Part shown: piece by piece, positions 1-6,610 of the stretch
How positions within the stretch are numbered: position 1 is the first letter of the stretch
Layout: each line of letters opens with the position of its first letter
Translations under genes and position numbers: made by a program
Origin: Actinomycetes bacterium
Lineage (GTDB): Bacteria > Actinomycetota > Acidimicrobiia > Acidimicrobiales > RAAP-2
Direction of reading: 5' to 3'
DNA length: 8,228 nucleotides
NCBI GenBank assembly: GCA_021784205.1
Contig: JAJXTB010000111.1
Span: 1 to 8,228, forward strand
The notes under the pieces: generated by a model
Databases searched by the model: none
What the model was told of the DNA's origin: nothing
The model's input: the letters and a program-made list of their open reading frames with translations, nothing else

Positions 1-1433
1 CCTTCTCGATGGGACCCCTCGGCTCGAACATCGCCCACATCGGCGTCGAGATCACCGACTCGGCCTACGTGGCGGTCTCGATGCGCATCATGACGCGCAT
101 GGGCGCGGGCGCGCTCGAGGTCATGGGTGAGCACGGCACCTTCGTGCCGTGCCTGCACTCGGTCGGCATGCCCCTCGCCGACGGCCAGGCCGACGTCGCG
201 TGGCCGTGCGACGCGGAGAACAAGTACATCGTGCAGTTCCCCGAAACGCGCGAGATCATCTCCTACGGCTCGGGCTACGGCGGCAACGCACTGCTCGGCA
301 AGAAGTGCTTCGCCCTGCGCATCGCGTCGGTGATGGCGCGCGACGCCGGTTGGCTCGCCGAGCACATGCTGATCTTGAAGTTGACCAGCCCCGCCGGTGA
401 GACCCGCTACGTCACCGGGGCCTTCCCGAGCGCCTGTGGCAAGACGAACCTCGCGATGCTCGTGCCCACCCTGCCCGGCTGGAAGGTCGAGACCATCGGC
501 GACGACATCTGCTGGATGAAGCCCGGTCCCGACGGGCGCCTCTACGCGATCAACCCCGAGGCGGGGTTCTTCGGCGTGGCGCCCGGCACCAACTTCGACA
601 CGAACCCCAACGCGATGTACTCGGTCGAGGCGAACACTATCTTCACCAACACCGCGCTCACCGACGACGGCGACATCTGGTGGGAGGGCATGGGGCCCGC
701 GCCGGCGCACCTCACCGACTGGCGCGGCCGGTCCTGGACACCCGAGACGGGCACGCCCGCCGCACACCCCAACTCGCGCTTCACCGCGCCGGCCGCCCAG
801 GACCCGGCCATCGCACCCGAGTGGCAGGACCCCGCGGGCGTGCCGATCGACGCGATCCTCTTCGGTGGCCGTCGCGCCAGCGTCGTGCCGCTCGTCTTCC
901 AGTCGCGCGACTGGGCCCACGGCGTCTTCCTCGGCTCGATCATGGCCTCCGAGACGACCGCCGCCGCCACGGGCGCCGTCGGGAACCTCCGTCGCGACCC
1001 CTTCGCGATGCTGCCGTTCTGCGGCTACAACATGGCCGACTACTTCGCGCACTGGCTCACGTTCGCCGATCGCTTCGACGAGTCCAAGCTGCCCAAGATC
1101 TTCTACGTCAACTGGTTCCGCAAGGCTGACGACGGACACTGGCTCTGGCCCGGCTACGGCGAGAACAGCCGCGTGCTCGAGTGGGTGTTCGAGCGCACCG
1201 CGGGGCGCGGCGAAGCCGTCGACACGGCCATCGGCGCGGTGCCGGCGCCCGGCGCGCTCAACGTCGAAGGGCTCAACCTGCCCGACGCCGATCTCGCACT
1301 GCTGCTTTCGGTCAACAATGACGAGTGGCGCAACGAGGTGCCACTCATCCGCCAGCACTTCGCGCAGTTCGGCGACCGACTGCCCGCCTCATTGGCCGAG
1401 CAGGTCGACGACCTCGAACGTCGACTGGGCTAG
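1..1433 (+). CDS. pckG: Phosphoenolpyruvate carboxykinase (GTP), 5'-truncated by window edge
   Basis: This cytosolic enzyme converts oxaloacetate and GTP to phosphoenolpyruvate, GDP and CO2, the entry step of gluconeogenesis. The reading frame is open from base 3 (Phe-Ser precedes the first Met at 9), so the real start lies upstream. About 476 residues are present against roughly 600 for the family, so some 120-130 N-terminal residues are missing. Visible hallmarks are the GTP-class P-loop FPSACGKTN at 423-449, containing the active-site cysteine characteristic of this class, and the kinase-2-like GDDICWMK shortly after. The conserved C-terminal blocks [13 protein letters not shown] and FYVNWFRK follow. 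The ATP-type enzyme is excluded by these motifs. The frame is intact to its TAG stop, and a strong hairpin follows 10 bases later, so it probably ends its own transcript. Identity is near certain. Confidence 0.97.
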   Translation, partial: FSMGPLGSNIAHIGVEITDSAYVAVSMRIMTRMGAGALEVMGEHGTFVPCLHSVGMPLADGQADVAWPCDAENKYIVQFPETREIISYGSGYGGNALLGKKCFALRIASVMARDAGWLAEHMLILKLTSPAGETRYVTGAFPSACGKTNLAMLVPTLPGWKVETIGDDICWMKPGPDGRLYAINPEAGFFGVAPGTNFDTNPNAMYSVEANTIFTNTALTDDGDIWWEGMGPAPAHLTDWRGRSWTPETGTPAAHPNSRFTAPAAQDPAIAPEWQDPAGVPIDAILFGGRRASVVPLVFQSRDWAHGVFLGSIMASETTAAATGAVGNLRRDPFAMLPFCGYNMADYFAHWLTFADRFDESKLPKIFYVNWFRKADDGHWLWPGYGENSRVLEWVFERTAGRGEAVDTAIGAVPAPGALNVEGLNLPDADLALLLSVNNDEWRNEVPLIRQHFAQFGDRLPASLAEQVDDLERRLG

Positions 1434-1443
1434 TTCACCGCTG

Positions 1444-1494
1444 CACGCCCCCGCGCAACGGCCGCCTTCGCGGTCGCCGTTGCGCGGGGGCGTG
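1444..1494 (+). terminator. Strong hairpin after pckG, probable terminator
   Basis: A perfect 19-bp stem pairs 1444-1462 with 1476-1494 around a 13-base loop (1463-1475). It starts 10 bases after the pckG stop. The arms are almost all G and C and no T-run follows. U-tract-less hairpins of this kind are common ends of actinobacterial transcripts. The termination role is inferred from position and stability; the pairing itself is read directly. Confidence 0.75.
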
Positions 1495-1507
1495 GCCGCT
1501 CGACAAT

Positions 1508-1531
1508 CGCTTACAGCGTGTGTCCTAATTC
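1508..1531 (+). repeat. Left terminal inverted repeat
   Basis: The 24-base left arm has the core ACAGCGTGTGT and matches the reverse complement of 1774-1797 except at 1512, 1524 and 1528. Matching stops abruptly on the outer side. Just inside it, 1518-1524 (GTGTGTC) pairs with 1532-1538 (GACACAC), a local dyad that could bind a protein. Confidence 0.65.
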
Positions 1532-1773
1532 GACACACCGGTTCGCCTTGGCCGACTTGACGATCTCGGCACTTGCTCACCGTCCGGATGACCAGGATTC
1601 CCTGGCACTTCCCGGTTCCGTCCCAGGGCCCTGCCTCAACCTCGAGGCTTGTGCGGGTGGCGAACGGCTCTTCCCGTGTGCTTCACGGTGCGGGCTCGCA
1701 GTGCCAACGACTTGCGAGCACGTCAATGACAGTACTTGGTCGATGTGACAGCGCACTGACCTCTACGTGCCCA

Positions 1774-1797
1774 GAAATAGAACACACGCTGTTAGCG
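1774..1797 (-). repeat. Right terminal inverted repeat
   Basis: This is the partner of 1508-1531. Read on the minus strand it shares the 11-base core ACAGCGTGTGT and most of the following T/A-rich CTA-TTC portion. It overlaps the last codon and the TAA stop of the MFS gene (1792-1797). Confidence 0.65.
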
Positions 1798-3090
1798 GCC
1801 GGCGTACCGGCGGCCGACACCGTAGAAGAGTGCGCCCACCGCGGCGATGACCGCGATGAAGCGATCGCCCGAGACGAACGCGAGCGAGATCCCGACCGGG
1901 ATGACCGCGCCGATCACCCAGGCGAGCTGCTGGCGCACAGCGAAGCGGGCGAAGGTCCGGCCCTGGGCACCGGGTGGGACGTGTCGTTGGGTGATGGCGT
2001 CAAAGCTCGGCTGGGCGACCGCCGCGCAGAGCCCGAACCAGCCCGCGACGATCGCCTGTCCGACGAAGGACGGGTAGTTGCTCGCCACCGCGGCGCCGAG
2101 TGCCGTGGCGAGCAGCGCGTATGCGAGGAGCGTCGATTCGCGCACGGCGTTGCGGGCCCGGGTGACCAGGCCCAGTCCGAGAAGCGCACCGACGGCGCTC
2201 ATGGCGAGCGCGAAGGCGAACCACCCCAGACCCGCGTGCCCTCGACGAAGTCCGAAGGCGAGCAGGAACGTGGCGAAGCCCACGGTGAATCGCATCAACG
2301 CGGCGGCGCCGAGTCCCCAGGACACCTCCACGTCGCCGAGCGGATTGAGTGCGTGACGGTCGCGCTCGGCCTGGGACATCTGGGTAAACTCCTCGCGCAC
2401 GATCCGCGCCGGACGCTGCAGCCTCATGCTCACGAGCGTCGCGCCCACGTAGACGATCGACGCCGCCACGAGGACCGACGGCGCACCAATTCCCTTGAGC
2501 AGGCCCGCCGCCACGGTGCCCGCGAGCAAGCCCGCAATGGTCCCGAGCAAGGTCAGCTGGGCGTTGAAGCCGGCGAACCCGGCGGCCTCTCCCCCGGCGT
2601 CGGTAGGCCACCCGGCGTTGCCAACGGATGATCCGTGTTCGCTGAACTGATCGGTGCGCGCCATCTCGGGCACGAGGGTCCCGCGCGTCACCACGTAGAG
2701 CTTCGACGAGATCAGCACGAGAAACGCCTCGGGATAGAGCCAGAGCGAATTCAGGTGTTGGCTCATCGTCCAGCACAGCACCGCGCGCGCGCCCGCCGAG
2801 AGGGCGACGAGCACGCGGCGCCCGTTGGGCGACCGGTCGATCAGCGGCCCGAGCAAGGGCGAGACCACCGCGAACGGCGCGATCGTGATCAGTAGGTACG
2901 CGAGCACCTTGCCCTTGGCCTCAGTGGGCGAGACCGAGAAGAACAACGAGCCGGCGAGGGACACCGTGACGAACGTGTCGCCCGCCATCATCGCCACGTG
3001 CACGAGCGCCAGCCGGCCAAAGGCCGTGCGCTGGTCGAAGAGATCCTGGGTCGACGCCCACGCCAACGAGCCCAGTCCGCGATGACCCAC
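1792..3090 (-). CDS. MFS-type multi-spanning membrane protein
   Basis: The product, 432 residues from the start chosen here, is an inner-membrane protein of major facilitator type and probably a transporter. Its substrate cannot be read from sequence. Hydrophobic helices begin at ALVHVAMMAGDTFVTVSLAGS and VLAYLLITIAPFAVVSPLL. A motif-A-like loop, GPLIDRSPNGRR, follows the second, as between helices 2 and 3 of MFS proteins, and further helix pairs run to the C-terminus. It resembles a conserved actinobacterial group of MFS-like proteins with N-terminal LFDQ-xAFGRLAL sequence. The frame stays open to a GTG at 3216, but that would overlap the upstream gene, so I prefer GTG at 3090. No Shine-Dalgarno is visible there; a TACGCT hexamer at 3099-3104 might drive a leaderless message. 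The stop lies in an inverted repeat (1774-1797), so the native C-terminus may have been changed. Confidence 0.8.
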   Translation of the reverse strand: MGHRGLGSLAWASTQDLFDQRTAFGRLALVHVAMMAGDTFVTVSLAGSLFFSVSPTEAKGKVLAYLLITIAPFAVVSPLLGPLIDRSPNGRRVLVALSAGARAVLCWTMSQHLNSLWLYPEAFLVLISSKLYVVTRGTLVPEMARTDQFSEHGSSVGNAGWPTDAGGEAAGFAGFNAQLTLLGTIAGLLAGTVAAGLLKGIGAPSVLVAASIVYVGATLVSMRLQRPARIVREEFTQMSQAERDRHALNPLGDVEVSWGLGAAALMRFTVGFATFLLAFGLRRGHAGLGWFAFALAMSAVGALLGLGLVTRARNAVRESTLLAYALLATALGAAVASNYPSFVGQAIVAGWFGLCAAVAQPSFDAITQRHVPPGAQGRTFARFAVRQQLAWVIGAVIPVGISLAFVSGDRFIAVIAAVGALFYGVGRRYAGR

Positions 3091-3114
3091 GACTACGTAG
3101 CGTAGGTGATTGGT

Positions 3115-3128
3115 CCTCGGGCCCGAGG
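3115..3128. promoter_or_regulatory. 14-bp perfect palindrome upstream of MFS gene
   Basis: CCTCGGGCCCGAGG is fully self-complementary. It lies in the 41-base gap between the small exported-protein gene and the MFS start at 3090. It could be a protein-binding site for this cluster. At such high GC, part of the symmetry may be chance. Confidence 0.3.
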
Positions 3129-3131
3129 GCG

Positions 3132-3491
3132 TCAGTTGGAGAAGCAGGCGCGCCGGTAGATGACGCTCGGCAACGCGCCGGGGTGACAGTACGTCGCACG
3201 CGACGCGAAGCGCCACGCGTTGGTCGCCGTGTCAAAGCGCATGAGCTCGGTCACGCCGATGCGGTTCGGCCCCACCATGATCGTCGCCCACAGATAGGCC
3301 CACGACCCTTCGCAGCCGTACGCGTTGATGCCACCCGTAGCGGCGAGGTGTTGCACGGGAGCGCTCAGCGCCGCGGCGGAGCACGATGCGGCGCTCGGAG
3401 CGAATGACGACGTGGTGGTCGCACGAGCGACCAGCCAACCCAGACCGACGGCGACGGCCGCCGCGGTCACGACGCGCGTGATCGACACCAC
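3132..3491 (-). CDS. Small exported four-cysteine protein, function unknown
   Basis: The product is 119 residues. An N-terminal hydrophobic stretch (about 7-22, VVTAAAVAVGLGWLVA) after one Arg looks like a signal peptide or single membrane anchor, and a Ser/Thr/Ala-rich linker follows. The rest is compact and carries four cysteines (37, 60, 102, 116), suggesting two disulfide bonds outside the membrane. It is rich in aromatic residues (GSWAYLWAT, YCHPGALP, VIYRRACFSN). I recognise no enzyme motif; the aromatic, Cys-containing C-terminal pattern recalls hypothetical secreted proteins of actinobacteria. The GTG at 3491 lies 10 bases after the TetR stop, so the two genes are probably co-transcribed. 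A second GTG at 3488 is better spaced from a weak GAGAG ribosome site. A role as a sensor or periplasmic partner of the neighbouring transporters is speculative. Confidence 0.72.
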   Translation of the reverse strand: MVSITRVVTAAAVAVGLGWLVARATTTSSFAPSAASCSAAALSAPVQHLAATGGINAYGCEGSWAYLWATIMVGPNRIGVTELMRFDTATNAWRFASRATYCHPGALPSVIYRRACFSN

Positions 3492-3501
3492 GCCGCTCTC
3501 G

Positions 3502-4131
3502 TCACAGATCCTGCGCGTCGCCGCTCAGGACCGCCGACTGGAACAGCGTCACCATCGTGAAGTCCCAGTCTTCTTGCTCGATCGGTGAGGCCGTGACGTC
3601 GTCGAGCACCCGACCGAAGACGATCGCCTGGACCATCACCGCGAGCGACCACGCCGATACGTCCTTGCGGACGAAGCCCCGGTCCTGGCCCATGACGAGC
3701 ACGTCGCGCAACTGCGCCGTGAGCCGTGATTCGGTGACGCCGATGAGTTCGCCGAGCTCTGGTCGCGTCAGTGCGGCCGCGACGATGCGCGCGCGCATGG
3801 CGCGGCTGCGTCGTCGATCCTCGCCCGCCGAGAGCATCCCAATCAATGGTTGGACGCGGACCAGGAACTCGTCGAAGTCGGCGGACTCAGTGCTCACGTG
3901 TGACAATTCATCGATGTCACGCTGGACCAATTCACTGAACAGCTCGTTATACGCTGCGTCAATCACGCCCTCGCGTGATCCGAAATGGTGGTAAACGGAG
4001 CCGTAATTCACACCCGTAGCGTCACAGATCTCGGGAATCCGAATCAATGATTCGTCACCGCACCATAGACGAGAAATAACCTCGTCGATCACCGCCTTCA
4101 TGACAGGAATCGACCGACTTTGTTTGGCCAC
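3502..4131 (-). CDS. TetR/AcrR-family transcriptional regulator
   Basis: This 209-residue cytoplasmic DNA-binding protein is of the typical length for the family. The N-terminal helix-turn-helix lies at about residues 29-50: IRIPEICDATGVNYGSVYHH, followed by FGSREGVIDAAYNELF, the usual TetR signature. The remainder is helical and variable, as expected for a ligand and dimer domain. The frame is open further upstream to 4335, but that stretch lies inside the divergent pump gene and is not family-like, so I chose GTG at 4131. ATG at 4101 would leave only about 18 residues before the helix-turn-helix and has no ribosome site. The gene diverges from a DHA2 efflux pump 137 bases away, so it probably represses that pump and itself until a substrate binds. 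The exported-protein gene follows 10 bases downstream. Confidence 0.9.
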   Translation of the reverse strand: MAKQSRSIPVMKAVIDEVISRLWCGDESLIRIPEICDATGVNYGSVYHHFGSREGVIDAAYNELFSELVQRDIDELSHVSTESADFDEFLVRVQPLIGMLSAGEDRRRSRAMRARIVAAALTRPELGELIGVTESRLTAQLRDVLVMGQDRGFVRKDVSAWSLAVMVQAIVFGRVLDDVTASPIEQEDWDFTMVTLFQSAVLSGDAQDL

Positions 4132-4137
4132 CTTTTG

Positions 4138-4143
4138 ATTGTA
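4138..4143 (-). promoter_or_regulatory. -10 element of the TetR gene, apparently leaderless
   Basis: On the minus strand TACAAT, five of six matches to the consensus TATAAT, ends six bases before the GTG at 4131. Transcription starting 6-7 bases downstream would begin at the start codon itself, giving a leaderless mRNA. This fits the lack of a proper ribosome site. A -35 is weak: AACACA at 4162-4167 with an 18-base spacer. Confidence 0.5.
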
Positions 4144-4183
4144 CCGTGCAGTAGGGCGACGTGTGTTTGTGAATTTCCTTTGA

Positions 4184-4195
4184 GTGGCACGCCAC
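4184..4195. promoter_or_regulatory. Candidate operator in the divergent control region
   Basis: GTGGC-AC-GCCAC is a perfect 5-bp dyad with a 2-base centre. It lies midway between the divergent TetR and DHA2 pump genes, where a TetR dimer would be expected to bind. A second shorter dyad, CGGT-CCGA-ACCG, directly abuts it at 4195-4206. Binding by this TetR is inferred from position only. Confidence 0.35.
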
Positions 4196-4257
4196 GGTCC
4201 GAACCGAGTCGCGCAACGCCCCCGGTAGAGTTCTGCTGACGACCCTGCCGAGCTTTC

Positions 4258-4263
4258 GAGGAG
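4258..4263 (+). promoter_or_regulatory. Ribosome binding site fixing the DHA2 pump start
   Basis: GAGGAG lies five bases before the GTG at 4269. It is the strongest Shine-Dalgarno sequence I see in the window and supports that start codon. Confidence 0.75.
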
Positions 4264-4268
4264 TAGTA

Positions 4269-5759
4269 GTGCCGAAAACGACCCGCCTGGAACCCGAGAT
4301 AATACGGGTCGGCGTGGTGATCGTCCTCGGGGCAATTATGTCGATCCTGGACACCACGATCGTGGCTGTTGCGCTGCACACCCTCAGCCACGATTTCCGG
4401 GTTGACGTGTCGACGATTCAGTGGGTCACCACCGGCTATCTGCTGGCCCTCGCCGTGGTCATTCCAGTATCGGGCTGGGCGATACATCGGATCGGCGCCA
4501 AGCCCGTTTACATGATTTCGCTCGTGTTCTTCATCACCGGCTCGGCCCTGAGCGGCCTCGCCTGGTCGGCGACGAGTTTGATCATCTTTCGCGTCCTCCA
4601 GGGCCTCGGCGGCGGGATGATCCTGCCCGTGGGCCAATCGATCATGGCGCGAACCGCCGGCCCACAGCGGATGGGCCAGGTAATGGGGATCATCGGTGTT
4701 CCCCAGCTGCTCGGCCCGATTCTCGGACCGGTGATCGGCGGTGTGATCATCTCCAATACGTCGTGGCGGTGGATCTTCTTCGTCAACGTGCCAATCGGCC
4801 TGGTCGCGCTCTGGCTCGCTCGGCGGTCGCTGCCCGCGACCTCGGGCGACCGGGGGCACCAATTCGACCTGCTCGGCTTCGCGCTGCTCTCGCCGGGGCT
4901 CGCCTTCATCGTCTACGGACTCGCCGAGGTCGGATCGCGCGGCGGATTTCACGGCGCCGCGGTCTATGACAGCCTGCTTGTCGGTCTCGTCCTGAGCGTG
5001 CTGTTCGTCCTTCGCTCGCTGCGAGCCCCCGAGCCGCTCATTGACCTTCGGCTCTTTCGTGATCGCACGTTCTCGCTCGCTTCGACTGGAATATTCCTGG
5101 TCGGCGCCACGTTATACGGCACAATGTTCCTGCTGCCGCTGTACTACCAGATTGTGCGCGGGGACTCCGCGTGGCTCGCGGGTCTCATGATGGCGCCCCA
5201 GGGGCTCGGCGCGGCGATGTCGATGCGCGCTGGCGGACTCATGGCCGACCGCCGGGGACCGCGCGCCGTGGTGCCCTACGGCGTCGTCATCCTCGCCCTC
5301 GGCACGTTCTTCTACACCCAGGTAACTGCGACGTCTAACTACTGGCTGCTCGGCGTGGCGCTGTTCATCCGCGGCCTCGGCATGGGCGCGACGATGATGC
5401 CCACCTTCGCCGCGTCGTACTACAACCTCACCCACGAGGACGTGCCCAAGGCCACCTCGGCGACCAACATCTTGCGCCAGGTCGGCGGCTCGCTCGGCGT
5501 GGCTGTCTTCGCCGTCGTGCTGCAGACCCAGATCACCCGACACGCCCCGGCGGCTGCACTGGCGATCCAGGCCGGTAGAATCGACGCGAACGTCAGCCAG
5601 CTCCAGGCAGTGGCCGCCGCGTTCGCCCATTCGTTCTGGTGGTCGTTCGCCGTCTCTCTGCTGGCGCTGGTCCCCGCCGTTTTCTTGCCGAATCGTGGCC
5701 TCGCGGCCCAACGATCCGCGTCCATCGCCGTCCCATCGCAACCCGAAAGCCCTAGCTGA
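4269..5759 (+). CDS. MFS drug:H+ antiporter, DHA2 (EmrB/QacA) family
   Basis: This inner-membrane protein of 496 residues has the length and motifs of the 14-helix DHA2 family, which exports drugs, dyes and other toxic compounds in exchange for protons. In order: motif D1 in helix 1 (SILDTTIVAVAL, residues 25-36), WVTTGYLLA (52-60), motif A after helix 2 (GWAIHRIGAKP, 69-79), motif B (RVLQGLGGGMILP, 108-120) and the antiporter motif C (GVPQLLGPILGPVIGG, 143-158). SWRWIFFVNVPIG follows, as in most family members. The substrate cannot be predicted. GTG is the start, supported by GAGGAG five bases upstream. The gene diverges from a TetR regulator, and an FMN reductase begins one base after its stop, so the pump is probably TetR-controlled and coupled to the reductase. 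Confidence 0.95.
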   Translation: MPKTTRLEPEIIRVGVVIVLGAIMSILDTTIVAVALHTLSHDFRVDVSTIQWVTTGYLLALAVVIPVSGWAIHRIGAKPVYMISLVFFITGSALSGLAWSATSLIIFRVLQGLGGGMILPVGQSIMARTAGPQRMGQVMGIIGVPQLLGPILGPVIGGVIISNTSWRWIFFVNVPIGLVALWLARRSLPATSGDRGHQFDLLGFALLSPGLAFIVYGLAEVGSRGGFHGAAVYDSLLVGLVLSVLFVLRSLRAPEPLIDLRLFRDRTFSLASTGIFLVGATLYGTMFLLPLYYQIVRGDSAWLAGLMMAPQGLGAAMSMRAGGLMADRRGPRAVVPYGVVILALGTFFYTQVTATSNYWLLGVALFIRGLGMGATMMPTFAASYYNLTHEDVPKATSATNILRQVGGSLGVAVFAVVLQTQITRHAPAAALAIQAGRIDANVSQLQAVAAAFAHSFWWSFAVSLLALVPAVFLPNRGLAAQRSASIAVPSQPESPS

Positions 5760-5760
5760 C

Positions 5761-6330
5761 ATGACCAAGCCCGTACTGCAAGTGATCATCGGATCGACCC
5801 GACCGGGGCGCGCCGGCGCGCCCATCGCCACGTGGTTTTACGACCTGGCGGTCGCCGACGGCCGGTTCGACGTCGAGCTCGTCGACCTGGCCGAGGTCAA
5901 CCTGCCGATCTTCAATGAGCCGAACCACCCGATCCAGGGCACGTACGAGTTCGACCACACGAAGCGGTGGTCCGCCAAGGTCTCGCGCGGTGACGCTTTC
6001 GTGTTCGTCGTGCCCGAGTACAACCACAGCTTTAACGCCGCAACCAAGAACGCGCTCGACTACCTGCACAACGAGTGGCGTTACAAGCCGGTGGGCATCG
6101 TGAGCTACGGCGGCGCGGTCATGGGGACGCGCTCCGCCCAGCACCTCAAGCCCGTCTTCACCGCCCTCAAGCTCGTGCACGCGGGCGACGTCTCCATCCC
6201 GCTAGTCACGCTGCCCGTCGTCGACGGGGTGTTCACCGGCAACGACGTCGTCGCCAAGGCCGCCCAGAACCTTCTCAACGAACTCGACTTCATCACGCCC
6301 GGGCTGATGCAGCTCCGAGCCGGTCGCTAA
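5761..6330 (+). CDS. NADPH-dependent FMN reductase family protein
   Basis: This soluble flavodoxin-fold protein of 189 residues belongs to the NADPH-dependent FMN reductase family, which transfers electrons from NAD(P)H to bound FMN and on to quinones, azo or nitro compounds, chromate or free flavin. The flavin phosphate loop GSTRPGR lies at residues 11-17 after the first beta strand. PEYNHSFNAATKNALDYL (85-102) and the later SYGG match the family's flavin-binding segments. ATG at 5761 is separated from the pump's TGA by a single base, and no independent ribosome site is obvious, so translation is probably coupled to the pump. The frame is open upstream to 5695, but that stretch is inside the pump gene and not family-like. 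The natural substrate is unknown; the context suggests detoxification of a redox-active compound. Confidence 0.92.
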   Translation: MTKPVLQVIIGSTRPGRAGAPIATWFYDLAVADGRFDVELVDLAEVNLPIFNEPNHPIQGTYEFDHTKRWSAKVSRGDAFVFVVPEYNHSFNAATKNALDYLHNEWRYKPVGIVSYGGAVMGTRSAQHLKPVFTALKLVHAGDVSIPLVTLPVVDGVFTGNDVVAKAAQNLLNELDFITPGLMQLRAGR

Positions 6331-6358
6331 TCGTCGACACACGACCGGCGACGCGAGG

Positions 6359-6381
6359 CGGCGCCGACAGCGTCGACGCCG
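6359..6381. terminator. Hairpin between converging FMN reductase and tRNA genes
   Basis: Bases 6359-6368 pair with 6372-6381 around a 3-base loop, ten positions with one mismatch. The hairpin starts 28 bases after the reductase stop. There is no T-run on either strand. It could end transcripts arriving from both sides. The rest of 6331-6437 shows only repeated GTCGAC words. Confidence 0.4.
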
Positions 6382-6437
6382 TGTGCGGGGTCATCGCGGT
6401 GACTGGCGGTGCTGACCAGTACGTCGACAGCGCTGCG

Positions 6438-6510
6438 TAGGGCCGGTGGGGATCGAACCCACGACCGAGGGATTATGAGTCCCCTGCTCTAACCACTGAG
6501 CTACGGCCCC
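6438..6510 (-). tRNA. tRNA with CAU anticodon, probably tRNA-Ile2 (alternatively elongator tRNA-Met)
   Basis: This is a 73-base cloverleaf. The anticodon loop CTCATAA (6473-6479) carries CAT at 6475-6477. The D arm is GCTC/GAGC, the T arm GTGGG-TTCGATC-CCCAC, and the discriminator is A. The D loop, the anticodon arm with its G27-U43 wobble and the variable loop (GGTC) closely resemble E. coli tRNA-Ile2, whose CAU is modified to lysidine-AU to read AUA. Elongator Met tRNAs share the same anticodon loop, so identity is not settled. The first acceptor pair is G1-U72, a wobble; the other six pairs are Watson-Crick. CCA is not encoded (CGC follows). Confidence 0.9.
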
Positions 6511-6563
6511 AGAAATCGTGGCGCAGTGGAACGACGCCGCACCTGCAACTTACCGAATTTCAC

Positions 6564-6593
6564 CCACCGTCCACGGCCTTGCGACGGCGGTGG
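6564..6593 (-). terminator. Weak hairpin between the two tRNA genes
   Basis: Bases 6564-6569 (CCACCG) pair with 6588-6593 (CGGTGG), with possible further pairing inside. The hairpin lies just past the end of tRNA-Asn on the minus strand and could end a dnaG-sigma-tRNA-Asn transcript. No T-run is present, and the loop is large unless inner bases pair. Confidence 0.25.
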
Positions 6594-6610
6594 AGCCACA
6601 CGACAACAAG

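Larger units (their letters stand above)
1508..1797. mobile_element. Small inverted-repeat-bounded element (MITE-like or IS remnant)
   Basis: This 290-bp stretch between pckG and the MFS gene is bounded by imperfect inverted repeats: 1508-1531 matches the reverse complement of 1774-1797 at 21 of 24 positions. Nothing inside looks convincingly coding; the open frames there lack recognisable motifs. The interior holds several dyads: 1518-1524/1532-1538, 1592-1596/1601-1605, 1600-1605/1623-1628 and 1694-1700/1713-1719 (perfect 7-bp arms, 12-base loop). I see no direct target duplication outside the repeats. The right repeat covers the final arginine codon and TAA stop of the MFS gene, so an insertion would have redefined its 3' end. 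It may be a non-autonomous transposon, an IS deleted internally, or a structured transcript. The family is not recognised. Confidence 0.5.

Noticed and set aside
1518..1748. Possible small gene or transposase fragment inside the inverted-repeat element
   Set aside because: The 76-codon frame has no recognised motif, start signal or ribosome site; I could not match it to any transposase.
1508..1797. Integron attC-like site (GTTAGCG at 1791-1797 and a related inverted copy at the left end)
   Set aside because: The span of about 290 bp is well above usual attC lengths, GTTAGCG does not fully fit the GTTRRRY core, and there is no integrase or cassette array.
1573..2631. Long plus-strand open frame of 352 codons through the gap and across the MFS gene
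   Set aside because: Its protein is rich in Arg, Glu, Gly and His with no motif, as expected for the antisense of a high-GC gene; the minus-strand frame has clear membrane helices.
3091..3216. N-terminal extension of the MFS gene to GTG at 3216
   Set aside because: It would overlap most of the exported-protein C-terminus in another frame, and the added residues are unlike a membrane protein N-terminus.
4226..4231. TAGAGT as -10 of the DHA2 pump
   Set aside because: No acceptable -35 lies 16-18 bases upstream, so the pump promoter was left uncalled.
4132..4335. Upstream extension of the TetR gene
   Set aside because: It would run into the divergent pump gene and across the whole control region; the extra residues do not resemble TetR proteins.
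4098..4952. Minus-strand open frame of 284 codons opposite the DHA2 pump
   Set aside because: It is a low-complexity, charged, motif-free antisense frame lying over a pump gene with full family motifs.
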